Source: Faecalibacterium sp. CAG:1138
GTDB taxonomy: Bacteria; Bacillota; Clostridia; Christensenellales; CAG-917
Assembly: GCA_000434675.1 (NCBI GenBank)
Contig: HF988631.1
Span: 52,839-86,760, forward strand
Direction: 5' to 3'
Length of the DNA: 33,922 bases
Shown one piece after another: positions 6,268-14,307 of this stretch (position 1 is the stretch's first letter; the number at the start of each line of letters is the position of its first letter). The notes beneath the pieces were generated by a model. The model made no database searches. It saw only the letters and a program-made list of their open reading frames with translations, and had not been told where the DNA came from. Position numbers and translations under genes: made by a program.

Positions 6268-6780
6268 TCAATTTTCGATAAGCCCCATTTTTGCAAGCCT
6301 GCCGATTATGCTTTGCATGCTCCTTCCGTGCGAAGCGGCCATTTGCTCCAAAAGCATTCCGCCCGAAAATTCTTCCCGCAGGAGTTCCTCTTCTTCCTTC
6401 TGCCAACGTTTTCCGCCGGACGGATCGTTTTCAATAAGAAGCCCCATTTTGGAAAGACGGGATATTATCCCCGCCCAGCTGCGTTTGTGGGCGGCAGCCA
6501 TCTGTTCCACGGTGAAACCTTGCTTTGCTTCTTCCTGAAGCTGCATTTCTTCAAGAACCGTCCATTTGCGGCGTTCGTTCGTCGATGCGTCGGAATCCGA
6601 CAGCGCCTTTTCCCTCTTTTCGGCGTCCTCGAGCATTTTTGCCGCAACCGACAACGCTTTTTGCACTCTTTCGTCCGAAAGCGCGCCCCCTATTTCCTTT
6701 TCGCCCGTGAACGGGTTGACGCCTTTCGACAGACTTTCAACCACTTTTCTCACTTCTGCGGCTGTTTGCAGGTTGTTCAT
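6268..6780 (-). CDS. Protein with two tandem Myb/SANT-like helix-turn-helix repeats
   Basis: A 170-aa protein. The start at 6780 is preferred because GGAGAAGG lies 3-10 nt upstream and a promoter at 6809-6837 falls inside any longer frame. Residues 1-30 (LQTAAEVRKVVESLSKGVNPFTGE) are followed by a helical linker. Two copies of a motif of about 45 residues then occur: W-x-x-x-E-E, L-x-E-E, a GFTVEQMAAAH or GMLLEQMAASH helix, R-S, and RL-x-KMGL. This matches a widespread bacterial trihelical repeat thought to bind DNA, in which an EQMA-type helix precedes the recognition helix. A regulatory role is inferred; no target is known. The ordinary linker and acidic charge leave a structural role possible. 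Confidence 0.75.
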   Translation of the reverse strand: MNNLQTAAEVRKVVESLSKGVNPFTGEKEIGGALSDERVQKALSVAAKMLEDAEKREKALSDSDASTNERRKWTVLEEMQLQEEAKQGFTVEQMAAAHKRSWAGIISRLSKMGLLIENDPSGGKRWQKEEEELLREEFSGGMLLEQMAASHGRSMQSIIGRLAKMGLIEN

Positions 6781-6808
6781 AGCCTTCTCCAAATTCGGAA
6801 TTATCTTT

Positions 6809-6837
6809 ATTATAACCCGAATTATCCGATTTTGCAA
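6809..6837 (-). promoter_or_regulatory. Predicted promoter of the double-HTH gene
   Basis: Minus strand: TTGCAA -35 (6837-6832), 17-nt spacer, perfect TATAAT -10 (6814-6809), about 29 nt before the ATG at 6780. It fixes the start downstream of the longer open frame. Confidence 0.65.
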
Positions 6838-6919
6838 CCTATTTTGAAAAAGTCTTTTCCGGAGGTTTTTTCTTTTAAAGGAAACCGGACGGTTTGAAAA
6901 ATTTTCGACGCGTTTTCCG

Positions 6920-6948
6920 TTGACTGAATCCGGCAAAAGTTGTATATT
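6920..6948 (+). promoter_or_regulatory. Predicted sigma-A promoter of the repeat lipoprotein gene
   Basis: TTGACT -35 (6920-6925), 17-nt spacer, TATATT -10 (6943-6948), 28 nt before the chosen ATG. It overlaps the upstream in-frame ATG at 6940, which therefore cannot be the true start. Confidence 0.72.
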
Positions 6949-6975
6949 ATTAAAAAAGGTTTTTGTAGAGGAAAC

Positions 6976-8451
6976 ATGAAGAAATTGTTCGTTGCTTTAT
7001 CGGCCGTTTTTGTTGCTGTTTGTTTTTTGGGATGCAACAAAATTCCGACCACCGACATCTCTTACGACGTTTCGGGACAAATATTTTCCTCCGGTGGCGT
7101 GCTGGCGGGAGTAAAGGTTTTCGTAAACGGAAAAGAAGTATGTCTGACCGCCGACGACGGTTCGTTTTCATTATCTGACGTTAAGCACGGCAGCTCGCTG
7201 TCATTTGAAAAAGAAGGCTACGTTTTTCCGACGTCCGTAGTTACGTCCGCAGGACGCGACCTTGCCGTTTTCGGCATAAAGCTGTTCGTTCCGAAAGTGA
7301 CGGTTTTGGGTGCCAAAGGCGGAACGACAACCTTGGAAGAAGGAACCGTGCCAAATTCCTATCGCCTTACCGCAACGCCTGCGGAGGATTACGTTTTTAC
7401 AAAATGGCTTTTAGACGGCGAATTTTTCTCGTCAGACCCGAGTTTTGAAATCACACTTACCGCTGACGCCGAATTTACGGCGTGTTTCGAAAAGATCGTT
7501 TTCGACGTTGCGATAGAAACCGAATACCCGAGCGCCGTATCCGGCGCGGGCGAATACCGCAAGGGCGAAACGGCACGCCTCACCTCCTCGGACACTGCGG
7601 ATGCGGAATTTGCAGGTTGGTTTAAGGGCGACGAGCTTCTGTCTTCCGAGCATGAGCTTCTGCTGGAAATCACCTCGGACGTAACCTTAAACGCAAGGTT
7701 CTTAAAGCGCCTGACGTTCGAGAGCTTTTCGATTTCGGGAACCGTGCTTTCATGGTCGGCGCCTACGGCGGAAAGAATAGACGTTTTCGTTAACGGCAAT
7801 TTTGCTCTTTCGACGACGGAAAATTCCGTGGACCTGTCGGACGTTTTGGAAACGTCTGGCACTTACGTCATAAAGGCGGTGGCGTTCGCCGACGGTTACG
7901 GCCGCGCAGAAAAAGAAATTTCGTTCGTCTTCAAGCTTCCTGTGTCCGCGCCGTACAACTTAGGCGCCGATTTTGAGGGCGGAGTGTTTCTGTCGTTTCA
8001 AAGAATAAACTCGGCGACCGACTACATAATTTTTGTGGACGGACGAATGATTCTTCTTTCCGAGCACCCCGAACTTGCCGAATTTTCGAACGACTGCGTA
8101 AGATTTAGAATAGACGACTTTCTGACCGTCGGAAAAAGGACGGAAATCTACGTCGTCGCGGCAGGCGGCAAAGATAGAGCCGACAGCAAACCGTCCGATT
8201 CGATTTTCGTCGTTCTGGTGGGCGAGCTGAATCCGCCGCAGGTAAACCTGAACGGAACCGTCGTAAGCTGGACGAAGCTTGAAGGGCACAGCTATTTTCT
8301 GACCGTAAACGGCGTCGCTATCCCGCTTGACGGCGAAAGCACCGTTGACCTTGCGCCGTACCTTGCCGAAAGCGGCAGATACGAAGTGGTTCTGACCGTG
8401 TCCGCCGAAAACTACAAGTCCGCCGCCACGACGGTGTATATTACGAAATAG
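6976..8451 (+). CDS. Surface lipoprotein with carboxypeptidase-regulatory-like, InlB-type and FN3/Ig-like repeats
   Basis: A 491-aa protein. The start at 6976 is chosen because AGAGGA lies just upstream and it begins the signal peptide MKKLFVALSAVFVAVCFLGC, with the lipidated Cys at 20. Residues 30-85 (DVSGQIFSSGGVLAGVKVFVNG, then TADDGSFSLSDV) match a carboxypeptidase regulatory-like beta-sandwich. Two copies of an InlB/Flg_new-type repeat follow, each with hydrophobic-W-x-x-(G/D) and a T/SDVTLNARF-like end (FTKWLLDGE, FAGWFKGDE). The rest, from about 245, is three FN3/Ig-like modules with repeats such as LSWSAPT and VSWTKLEGHSYFLTVNG. No catalytic domain is visible. An adhesive or substrate-presenting surface role is inferred. 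Confidence 0.82.
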   Translation: MKKLFVALSAVFVAVCFLGCNKIPTTDISYDVSGQIFSSGGVLAGVKVFVNGKEVCLTADDGSFSLSDVKHGSSLSFEKEGYVFPTSVVTSAGRDLAVFGIKLFVPKVTVLGAKGGTTTLEEGTVPNSYRLTATPAEDYVFTKWLLDGEFFSSDPSFEITLTADAEFTACFEKIVFDVAIETEYPSAVSGAGEYRKGETARLTSSDTADAEFAGWFKGDELLSSEHELLLEITSDVTLNARFLKRLTFESFSISGTVLSWSAPTAERIDVFVNGNFALSTTENSVDLSDVLETSGTYVIKAVAFADGYGRAEKEISFVFKLPVSAPYNLGADFEGGVFLSFQRINSATDYIIFVDGRMILLSEHPELAEFSNDCVRFRIDDFLTVGKRTEIYVVAAGGKDRADSKPSDSIFVVLVGELNPPQVNLNGTVVSWTKLEGHSYFLTVNGVAIPLDGESTVDLAPYLAESGRYEVVLTVSAENYKSAATTVYITK

Positions 8452-8480
8452 CTATAAAATATCTATACTAAACCATATAA

Positions 8481-8506
8481 AAAACCCGAGCCTGAACTCG
8501 GGTTTT
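8481..8506. terminator. Bidirectional Rho-independent terminator
   Basis: Perfect 10-bp stem AAAACCCGAG / CTCGGGTTTT with a CCTGAA loop, between the converging repeat-lipoprotein gene and the GTPase gene at 8519, with T-rich sequence downstream in each direction. Confidence 0.85.
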
Positions 8507-8518
8507 GTTTTTGATTTC

Positions 8519-9475
8519 TCAGTAGAAGGTTGCGACCTGCTCTTCCGGAGCTTCGGCCGCCTCCAACGCCTTTATTTCCATAACGGGGCCTTTGCCGCCA
8601 TAGGCCTTGTGATAGGCAAATCCGATGACGCCGGTGACCGTTACCCAGTCCTTGTCCTTAAACTCGACGGGAGTTTTGCTTTTGGAAATCATCCCGTAAA
8701 ACTGAATGTCGGCCTGACAGCATTGCATTATATATCTGCCGATTGCCACTTCCGTTTGCGGAAGCTTCCTGTCGTGCGCCACCATACCTTTGAATTTAAC
8801 CGTTTTGCCGACGTATTTTTTCACGTCGTCCGAAAGGTCGGCGTACCATATCGCAAAATCGCGATCGGAAATTTCAACTATCGGCGCGTTGACGTCAAAC
8901 GGCAACGGATCGACGATGTCGTCCATTTTCACGCGCCCTTCCTTGTCTTCGTAAACGATTTCACACTGGCGGGATATTGCCCTCACCACTTTGTGGAAAG
9001 GCATAACGTCCCCGCCGACTTTGAATCGGTTGAAAACAACCATGTCCGACACTTGAATTTTTTCATACACCAGCTGACGCATGTTCTGATTGTAGTTCAA
9101 AAACGTTTCCGCGTCGAAAAGCGTCATTATCTGCGCCACGGCCCACTCCTCCGGAATGGAACCGAAAAGCGCGTCTATACCCCAAACGCCGTTGTATTCC
9201 ACGATGACTTTGCCGAAATCGTATTTTTTCTGCAAATCGCCCAGAAATTCCGGAGTGAGAGTTTCCTCGTCCTCCACCGGAACAATCACGACGTCCTTTG
9301 ACGCAAACCTTCCGCTGTCGTACTCCGCTTCGCCCTCCTCGCAAACGAGAAGCAAAGTTTTTTCGCCGTCGAAAAACCGCTTATCCTCCAAGGTGTCCTG
9401 AATGAAAGTGGTTTTGCCGCCTTCCAAAAACCCCAGAAAAACGTAGGTCGGGACTTCCGTATAAGTTTCTTTCAT
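8519..9475 (-). CDS. CobW-type GTPase fused to a YcgQ/DUF1980-like C-terminal domain
   Basis: A 318-aa protein. Residues 10-20 hold a Walker A motif (GFLEGGKTTF) as in G3E GTPases of the CobW group. The family's GCxCC metal site is absent, and the base-recognition motif is degenerate (VVFNRFKV where N/T-K-x-D is expected). From about residue 220 the protein resembles the C-terminal domain of YcgQ/TIGR03943 proteins (DUF1980): YVGKTVKFKGMV, then RYIMQCCQADIQFYGM and WVTVTGVIG. This fusion is a Firmicutes architecture tied to metal homeostasis, especially zinc. It follows the His-rich CobW gene by 3 nt and is surely co-transcribed with it. A zinc-delivery or metal-sensing role is inferred, and GTPase activity is uncertain. 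Confidence 0.8.
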   Translation of the reverse strand: MKETYTEVPTYVFLGFLEGGKTTFIQDTLEDKRFFDGEKTLLLVCEEGEAEYDSGRFASKDVVIVPVEDEETLTPEFLGDLQKKYDFGKVIVEYNGVWGIDALFGSIPEEWAVAQIMTLFDAETFLNYNQNMRQLVYEKIQVSDMVVFNRFKVGGDVMPFHKVVRAISRQCEIVYEDKEGRVKMDDIVDPLPFDVNAPIVEISDRDFAIWYADLSDDVKKYVGKTVKFKGMVAHDRKLPQTEVAIGRYIMQCCQADIQFYGMISKSKTPVEFKDKDWVTVTGVIGFAYHKAYGGKGPVMEIKALEAAEAPEEQVATFY

Positions 9476-9478
9476 AGT

Positions 9479-10606
9479 CTAAACTCCGAAAAGCTCCTTA
9501 AGCGCGTGCTCGTCAAGGTTTTGTCCGATGACGCACAGCCTGCCCGTTACGTCGCTGCCGCCGCGTCTGACGTCAGGCTCGGACGGAACGTAGTCGAAAT
9601 GAATCCATTTTCCGTCGGCGGAGTCCACGATGCCCTTTGCACGCAGAACAACTCCGTATTTCCCGCTTTCAAGGCTTTCAAGCGCGGTTTCGATTTCCTT
9701 TTCCGTAAACTTCTTGCCGGTTTCGACGCCCCAACTGGAGAACACTTCGTCTGCATGGTGATGGTGGTGATGATGTCCGCAACAGCATTCGTGTTCATCG
9801 TCGTCGTCATGATGATGATGACCGCGGCAGCACTCGTGTTCGTCGTCGTCATGGTGATGGTGGTGATGATGTTCGTGCTCGTCTTCGTCATCGTCGTCGT
9901 GATGATGTCCGCAACAGCATTCGTGTTCATCGTCGTCGTCATGATGATGGTGACGGTGATGCTCGTGCTCGTGTTTCGCTTCTTCTTCAAGCTCCTCGAG
10001 CTCGCCGGACAGCGTTTTGCTATGCTCCATTGCGCCCACGATCTGCTCGCCCGTCAGCTCGTCCCACGGAGTGGTTACGACGGTCGAAACAGGGTTGACT
10101 TCTTTTATAAGTTTAACGGCTTCAGCCAGCTTTTCGGCCGTGCATTTGTCGGAATGGCTGAGCACTATGCACTTTGCGTTTTTGATCTGATCGTCAAAAA
10201 ATTCGCCGAAGTTTTTCATATACATCTTGCATTTTGCCGCGTCCACGACGGTGGTTGCGGTGTTGATGTACGCGTCTTCGATTTCGGCGGAAAGCGCGGC
10301 GCTTATTACGTCGCTGAGCTTGCCTACGCCGGACGGTTCGATGACGATTCTGTCCGGATTAAACTTTTCGGCCACTTCGTGCAAAGCTTTTTTGAAGTCG
10401 CCGACCAAACTGCAGCAGATACAACCGCTATTGAGTTCGTTGATTTGGATGCCGCTTTCCTTCAAAAAGCCGCCGTCCACGCCTATTTCGCCGAATTCGT
10501 TTTCAACGAGAACCACTTTTTCGCCGTGATAGGCTTCTTTTATAAGTTTTTTTATGAGCGTGGTTTTGCCTGCGCCCAAAAAGCCCGAAAAAATATCGAT
10601 TTTCAT
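9479..10606 (-). CDS. CobW/COG0523-family G3E GTPase with a His/Asp-rich metal-binding insertion
   Basis: A 375-aa metallochaperone-type GTPase. Walker A is GFLGAGKT at 8-15. The family's metal motif GCICC is at 61-65, and VIEPSGVGK (89-96) is the Walker B/Switch region. Residues 212-284 consist almost wholly of His, Asp, Glu and Cys in repeated blocks (HHDDDDEHECCCGHHH). A normal CobW C-terminal domain follows (VLRAKGIVDSADGKWIHFDYV). COG0523 proteins load zinc, cobalt or nickel into client enzymes; a His-rich stretch usually means storage or handover of a divalent metal, most often Zn or Ni. The metal is not decided by sequence. It is first in a two-gene operon, with a promoter at 10641-10669. 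Confidence 0.9.
   Translation of the reverse strand: MKIDIFSGFLGAGKTTLIKKLIKEAYHGEKVVLVENEFGEIGVDGGFLKESGIQINELNSGCICCSLVGDFKKALHEVAEKFNPDRIVIEPSGVGKLSDVISAALSAEIEDAYINTATTVVDAAKCKMYMKNFGEFFDDQIKNAKCIVLSHSDKCTAEKLAEAVKLIKEVNPVSTVVTTPWDELTGEQIVGAMEHSKTLSGELEELEEEAKHEHEHHRHHHHDDDDEHECCCGHHHDDDDEDEHEHHHHHHHDDDEHECCRGHHHHDDDDEHECCCGHHHHHHHADEVFSSWGVETGKKFTEKEIETALESLESGKYGVVLRAKGIVDSADGKWIHFDYVPSEPDVRRGGSDVTGRLCVIGQNLDEHALKELFGV
9767..9949 (-). repeat. Tandem DNA repeats encoding the His-rich segment
   Basis: Within the CobW gene, 9767-9817 and 9899-9949 are identical over 51 bp, offset 132 bp (44 codons). A third diverged copy lies between them. All encode HHDDDDEHECC(C/R)GHH-type blocks. The in-frame repeat could expand or contract without breaking the gene. 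Confidence 0.85.
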
Positions 10607-10640
10607 TTTATCGCCTCTTTGTATATTATTTACGATTGAT

Positions 10641-10669
10641 ATTATAGCACATCAAACCCCAAAACAAAA
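10641..10669 (-). promoter_or_regulatory. Predicted extended -10 promoter of the CobW operon
   Basis: Minus strand: TGCTATAAT (10649-10641) gives an extended -10; the -35 (TTTTGT) is weak. Between -10 and the ATG at 10606 lie AT-rich elements including a GTATATTATTTAC imperfect palindrome (10621-10633). A Zur- or Fur-family operator there would fit the gene content, but no consensus match is clear. Confidence 0.5.
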
Positions 10670-10715
10670 GCGTTTTTCAAAAATTTTGCCGCGTTTTGTC
10701 GGTTTCTTTTTATAG

Positions 10716-10750
10716 TGCCGAATTTGACGGTTTATCCTGCCGTTTCGGCA
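10716..10750 (-). terminator. Possible weak terminator or 3' hairpin of the sialidase-fold gene
   Basis: TGCCGAA / TTCGGCA outer stem (7 bp) and ACGG / CCGT inner stem, starting 2 nt past the stop codon at 10753. It has a bulge and no T-run on the minus strand, so termination is doubtful. Confidence 0.35.
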
Positions 10751-10752
10751 AA

Positions 10753-12138
10753 TTAACCACCTGTTTTTGCAAGTTTGGCATATAGCTTGTCCAAATCTTC
10801 AAGTTTAACGGTTTTGGAAGCTATGTAGGTTTTGCCGCTTTCGGCGTCGAACTTCCCGTAGGACGAAACCACTATTCTGCCGTCGGACAGCACGACCACT
10901 CCGCAATATCCCGTGTCGGAGCCGGCTTTTTCGGCAGGTTCGGTCTGTCCGGAAAGATATACGTGCGCCAGTTTTACGCGGTAGTCGCCGAGGGAGTTTT
11001 CGCCACTGTCATACCACTTTTTCAAATCCTCGTATTTGCCTACCCACATCACGAGGCCTTCCGAGTGCCACGTAAATCTGCCGTCGCGCTCGACGCTTCT
11101 GAACGTCATAACCATGCGGCCGTCGGGCGTATATTCCGCCTTGTGGCGCTCGCCGTTTACTGCGGCAGGCGCTTCCTTAAGCTCCGTCCAGGTTTCCCCT
11201 TCGTCGGTGGAATACGCCATAAGCGAATTCATGCGCTTGGTGTTGGAGCGGCCGATTATCATAAGCTCGTCGCCCTGCCCGTTTGAGGAGCGCACGCACT
11301 CCACTTCGCAGAGCTTGGCCATTTTGGCGAGGAAGGTCTGATCGGTCTTTTTGCCGCTTGCGGTTACGGAATTTTTCAGATATTCCTCCGGCTGCGACCA
11401 GTTCGGGTTGCCGCTTTCGTCAAAGGTCAGAATCGTTTTGTAAAGGCGGAACTTGTTGTCGTGGAAAAGCCCCATCCATTTGTCGGCCCACGCTCCGTTT
11501 TCCTTAAGTCTGACAAGCGCGCTCATCGCCACGATAGGATTAGTCGGAAAATCGCTGTCCTTGCCGTAGAATTTTTGAAATTCCGTCCAGGTTTCGCAAT
11601 TGTCCGTCGAAACCGACACGTTGAATCCGTCGCCCGAGAGGTAGCCCGGCCATTTAGGATTTGCAGATATCAAAATCCATTTCTTTTCGCCGCCGACAAA
11701 CTGAAGTTCGTACACGGTTGGCGTTTCTTCGCTCTTTTCCCAGCTTTTCGGAAGCGACGTCAGCCTGGACGAATAGGTCTTTCCGCCGTCAGAGGAAGTT
11801 TTGACCTGAAGCGGACCTTTGCCGTGACCGCCGACGTAAACGGTGTAAACGATTTCGTTTTCCGTCCCCGGGTTAAGCAGAACGCTGTCGGGATGAGCCA
11901 TATACTCTTCTCCGCCGTCGCCGAAGTCGATGACGTTCAAATCGTAGAGATACTCAAGGTCTGCAGGCGTGCCGGCGGGCATAACCGACAAATCGACGGT
12001 TTTCAGCTTGCCGCCTTTAGGCGTAGTGCTGTAGCGCAAGAAGAAAGCGTAAAAAAGCGAAAGTCCCACCACAAGAAGAAGCGACAGCGTCACCGACAAT
12101 GCCGCGACGAATTTTTTGTTTTTGAACAGTTTTTTCAT
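10753..12138 (-). CDS. Membrane-anchored sialidase-fold (BNR/Asp-box) protein
   Basis: A 461-aa protein. Residues 1-35 are a signal anchor: Lys-rich MKKLFKNKK followed by a hydrophobic run ending FYAFFL. The rest is a six-bladed-propeller-like domain with at least three Asp boxes, S-x-D-x-G/N-x-T-W/Y: SSDGGKTY near 115, STDNCETW near 183 and STDEGETW near 310. This fold covers exo-alpha-sialidases (GH33) and many non-enzymatic BNR proteins. I do not see a clear RIP/FRIP arginine motif ahead of the first Asp box, so sialidase activity is unproven. The gene follows the M32 peptidase by 30 nt; no good ribosome binding site precedes the ATG, which suggests coupling. Surface glycan recognition is inferred. 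Confidence 0.75.
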   Translation of the reverse strand: MKKLFKNKKFVAALSVTLSLLLVVGLSLFYAFFLRYSTTPKGGKLKTVDLSVMPAGTPADLEYLYDLNVIDFGDGGEEYMAHPDSVLLNPGTENEIVYTVYVGGHGKGPLQVKTSSDGGKTYSSRLTSLPKSWEKSEETPTVYELQFVGGEKKWILISANPKWPGYLSGDGFNVSVSTDNCETWTEFQKFYGKDSDFPTNPIVAMSALVRLKENGAWADKWMGLFHDNKFRLYKTILTFDESGNPNWSQPEEYLKNSVTASGKKTDQTFLAKMAKLCEVECVRSSNGQGDELMIIGRSNTKRMNSLMAYSTDEGETWTELKEAPAAVNGERHKAEYTPDGRMVMTFRSVERDGRFTWHSEGLVMWVGKYEDLKKWYDSGENSLGDYRVKLAHVYLSGQTEPAEKAGSDTGYCGVVVLSDGRIVVSSYGKFDAESGKTYIASKTVKLEDLDKLYAKLAKTGG

Positions 12139-12168
12139 AATAACAATAAACGATGTTTAAGTTTCGGT

Positions 12169-13668
12169 TTATGCGTCTAAACCGTAGAGTTTGGAATATT
12201 TGCCGACGAGATAGTCTATATAGTAGTTAGGGTTGAATTCCTCACCCGTGGCATAAAATAGTATATCTTTCGGATCCTTCGACGCGCCGAAGCGATGGAT
12301 TTTTTCGGCAAGCCACTTCTCGATGCCCGAAAAACTGCCCGTTCTTATTTCGGCGGCGACGTCCAGATCCTTTTGCATTGCGTGATATATCTGCGACGCA
12401 TACGCGCTGCCGAGCGCGTAGGTCGGGAAATAACCGAAATCGCCGCACGCCCAATGCACGTCCTGCAAGCAGCCCTCTTTGTCCGACGGAACGTCTATGC
12501 CAAGATACTCCTTGTAGAGCCTGTTCCACTCGGAAGGTATGTCTTTTGCCTCGATTTGGCCGTTCAAAAGCCATTTTTCGATTTCGTAGCGCACCATAAT
12601 ATGCAAGCTGTAAGTCAGCTCGTCTGCCTCGGTGCGCACCAAGGAGCATTCCGCTCTGTTCGAAAGCAGATACAAATCGTTTGCCGTTACGCCGTCAAGG
12701 TTTTCGGGGAAGATTTCCTTAAGTTTTTCAAAGTGCGTTTCCCAAAAACTTTTGCTGCGGCCGATAATGTTTTCCAAAAATCTGGACTGGCTTTCGTGCA
12801 TGGCCATGCTTGCGCCTCCGCCGCTCATGGTTTTGTCAACCTCGTCCGATACCTGCATTTCGTACATGCCGTGCCCCATTTCGTGAATGGCGCTGTAAAC
12901 GGACGACAAAAAGTTGTCGGCGTAAAAATGGTTGGTGATTCTGACGTCGGTTTTTCCGTAGCCGGAAGTGAACGGGTGCTCGCTTTCCTTCACCACGGTG
13001 TGATCGGGGGTGAAGCCGACGACGCCTCTTAAATATTCCTGAAACCGTTTTTGGCCTTCTTCGGAATAGTATTTTTTGTTAAAAGAATCGTCGAACGGAA
13101 GCTTTTTGCCGTTTATTTTTTTGATAAGCGGAACGAGTTTTTCTTTTAGGAGAGCAAAAAATTCGTCGTATTGCTTTCGGCTCGTTCCCTTCTCGAATTC
13201 GTCAAGCAGAACGTCGTAGCCGGAAAGCTCGTCGGTCTGTTGCCAGAGAACGTATTTGCGCTTAAACTCCACCACCTTTTCGTAGTACGGAAGCGCAAGC
13301 GCGAAATCGCTTTTGTTCTTCGCTTCGACGTAGACGTTGTAGAAGCGGTTAAGAAGCGCGCCGTATTCGACGTATTCGTCCATCGGCACCTTTTTAAGCT
13401 TTTGCTTGGAAAGCACTGCGGCTTCTATTTCGTGCTTAAGAACGTCCGACAGCTCGTCGCGGTGAGCGTATAAATCGTCAACCGCGGCAGAATATTCGTC
13501 CGAGGTCTGAAGCGTATAACTCATTTCGGAAAGTGCGGAAAGCTCTGCTTCGTGATTGGCTTTAGGGGGCATTTCGGTGTTGATGTCCCACCCCGATAAA
13601 AAGCCGCAATACGCAAGCGCTTTCAGTTTGCGATTGGTTTCGTTGTAAATTTCAAGAGATTTTTGCAT
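12169..13668 (-). CDS. Carboxypeptidase, peptidase family M32 (Taq carboxypeptidase type)
   Basis: A 499-aa zinc carboxypeptidase of normal M32 length. The zinc motif is IHEMGHGMYE (His262, Glu263, His266) and the third ligand is in HESQSRFLEN (Glu292). The HPF motif (EHPFTSGYG, from 230) and TDVRIT (240-245), both diagnostic for M32, are also present. It removes residues from the C-terminus of peptides in the cytoplasm. No signal peptide is present, as expected. It heads a probable two-gene unit with the sialidase-fold protein. A GAGGT ribosome binding site precedes the ATG by 6-8 nt, and an AT-rich region at 13680-13700 may hold the promoter. Confidence 0.95.
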   Translation of the reverse strand: MQKSLEIYNETNRKLKALAYCGFLSGWDINTEMPPKANHEAELSALSEMSYTLQTSDEYSAAVDDLYAHRDELSDVLKHEIEAAVLSKQKLKKVPMDEYVEYGALLNRFYNVYVEAKNKSDFALALPYYEKVVEFKRKYVLWQQTDELSGYDVLLDEFEKGTSRKQYDEFFALLKEKLVPLIKKINGKKLPFDDSFNKKYYSEEGQKRFQEYLRGVVGFTPDHTVVKESEHPFTSGYGKTDVRITNHFYADNFLSSVYSAIHEMGHGMYEMQVSDEVDKTMSGGGASMAMHESQSRFLENIIGRSKSFWETHFEKLKEIFPENLDGVTANDLYLLSNRAECSLVRTEADELTYSLHIMVRYEIEKWLLNGQIEAKDIPSEWNRLYKEYLGIDVPSDKEGCLQDVHWACGDFGYFPTYALGSAYASQIYHAMQKDLDVAAEIRTGSFSGIEKWLAEKIHRFGASKDPKDILFYATGEEFNPNYYIDYLVGKYSKLYGLDA

Positions 13669-13729
13669 TTTTTACCTCGTTTGTTTTTATAAAACAAGTG
13701 TAACACAAAAAGCCGAAACTTGCAACACA

Positions 13730-13757
13730 AAAAGAACCGCTACATAGCGGCTCTTTT
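13730..13757 (-). terminator. Rho-independent terminator of the 70-aa gene
   Basis: CCGCT / AGCGG stem with an ACAT loop, one mismatch, then AAGA / TCTT and a T-run on the minus strand, 34 nt past the stop at 13791. Confidence 0.7.
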
Positions 13758-13790
13758 CGGTAAATATTTTACGGGAGGGGTTATATGGTG

Positions 13791-14003
13791 TCATGCGGTC
13801 AATGCAAAACAGCGATAAAGCAAAACGTCGCCGCGCGTTTTGCCGCGCGAAAGTCGGTCCAGAATATATTCGCAAGTCTTTCGACTTGACAAAATGACGG
13901 CAACGGCGCTTTTGAAAAATTCCGCCGAATAGTCGTCGTCGGTTTCTGCATAATAGCTGTTTTTAAGATGCTCTAAAACAATTTCTTTTTCGTGTTGACT
14001 CAT
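13791..14003 (-). CDS. Small hypothetical protein, 70 aa
   Basis: Not recognised. The start at 14003 (MSQHEKEIVLEHLKNSYY) is preferred over the one at 14045 because CGGAGA lies 7-12 nt upstream. The protein is helical and charged: an acidic centre (ETDDDYSAEFF), then SAVAVILSSRKTCEYILDRLSRGK. There is no signal peptide or membrane segment. Its spacing, ribosome binding site and own terminator argue that it is real, but short length keeps confidence moderate. Confidence 0.55.
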   Translation of the reverse strand: MSQHEKEIVLEHLKNSYYAETDDDYSAEFFKSAVAVILSSRKTCEYILDRLSRGKTRGDVLLYRCFALTA

Positions 14004-14235
14004 TTTTGTCTCCGTGCCGGTCTTTTGTGGCAAAATATCAATCATATCTGTCGATTGTTTCGATAACGTTTCTTCTCAATCGCTTTGAACAATTATATTT
14101 TAACGCGTGCGGCGCCCTCTGTGCGGGCACGTTTTGTCGATTTTTGTTTTTTTTTGAATTTTTTTGTAAACTTTGTTCCGCCCGAGGCATAAAATGAAAA
14201 AATTTTTGCCGACAAACCGCCGATAAACGCCTACT

Positions 14236-14307
14236 AAATAGAAGGTTGTATATTTTTGTAGACACGATATCGTGCAAAAACGCTTGCCATATTAAAAAAT
14301 AGAAGGT
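14236..14307 (+). promoter_or_regulatory. Upstream control region: direct repeats and a perfect palindrome
   Basis: Within the 300-nt spacer 14046-14345, AAATAGAAGGT occurs at 14236-14246 and 14297-14307, and a perfect 12-bp palindrome CACGATATCGTG lies between them at 14263-14274. The second repeat copy runs into the -10 of the promoter at 14284-14312. This looks like operator architecture for the membrane protein at 14346. The remainder of the spacer is AT-rich and shows no gene. Confidence 0.5.

Noticed and set aside
6940..6975. Upstream ATG for the repeat lipoprotein
   Set aside because: It falls inside the -10 region of the promoter, and would hide the signal peptide behind extra charged residues. 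The ATG at 6976 has a ribosome binding site.
9758..9975. CRISPR-like or satellite array
   Set aside because: Repeats are in-frame, coding for His/Asp/Cys blocks, with irregular unit sizes and no spacers.
9506..10639. Plus-strand open frame of 377 codons with repetitive Val/Met runs
   Set aside because: It mirrors the His/Asp repeats of the CobW gene; the hydrophobic runs are a by-product of the GAT/CAT-rich repeats read backwards.
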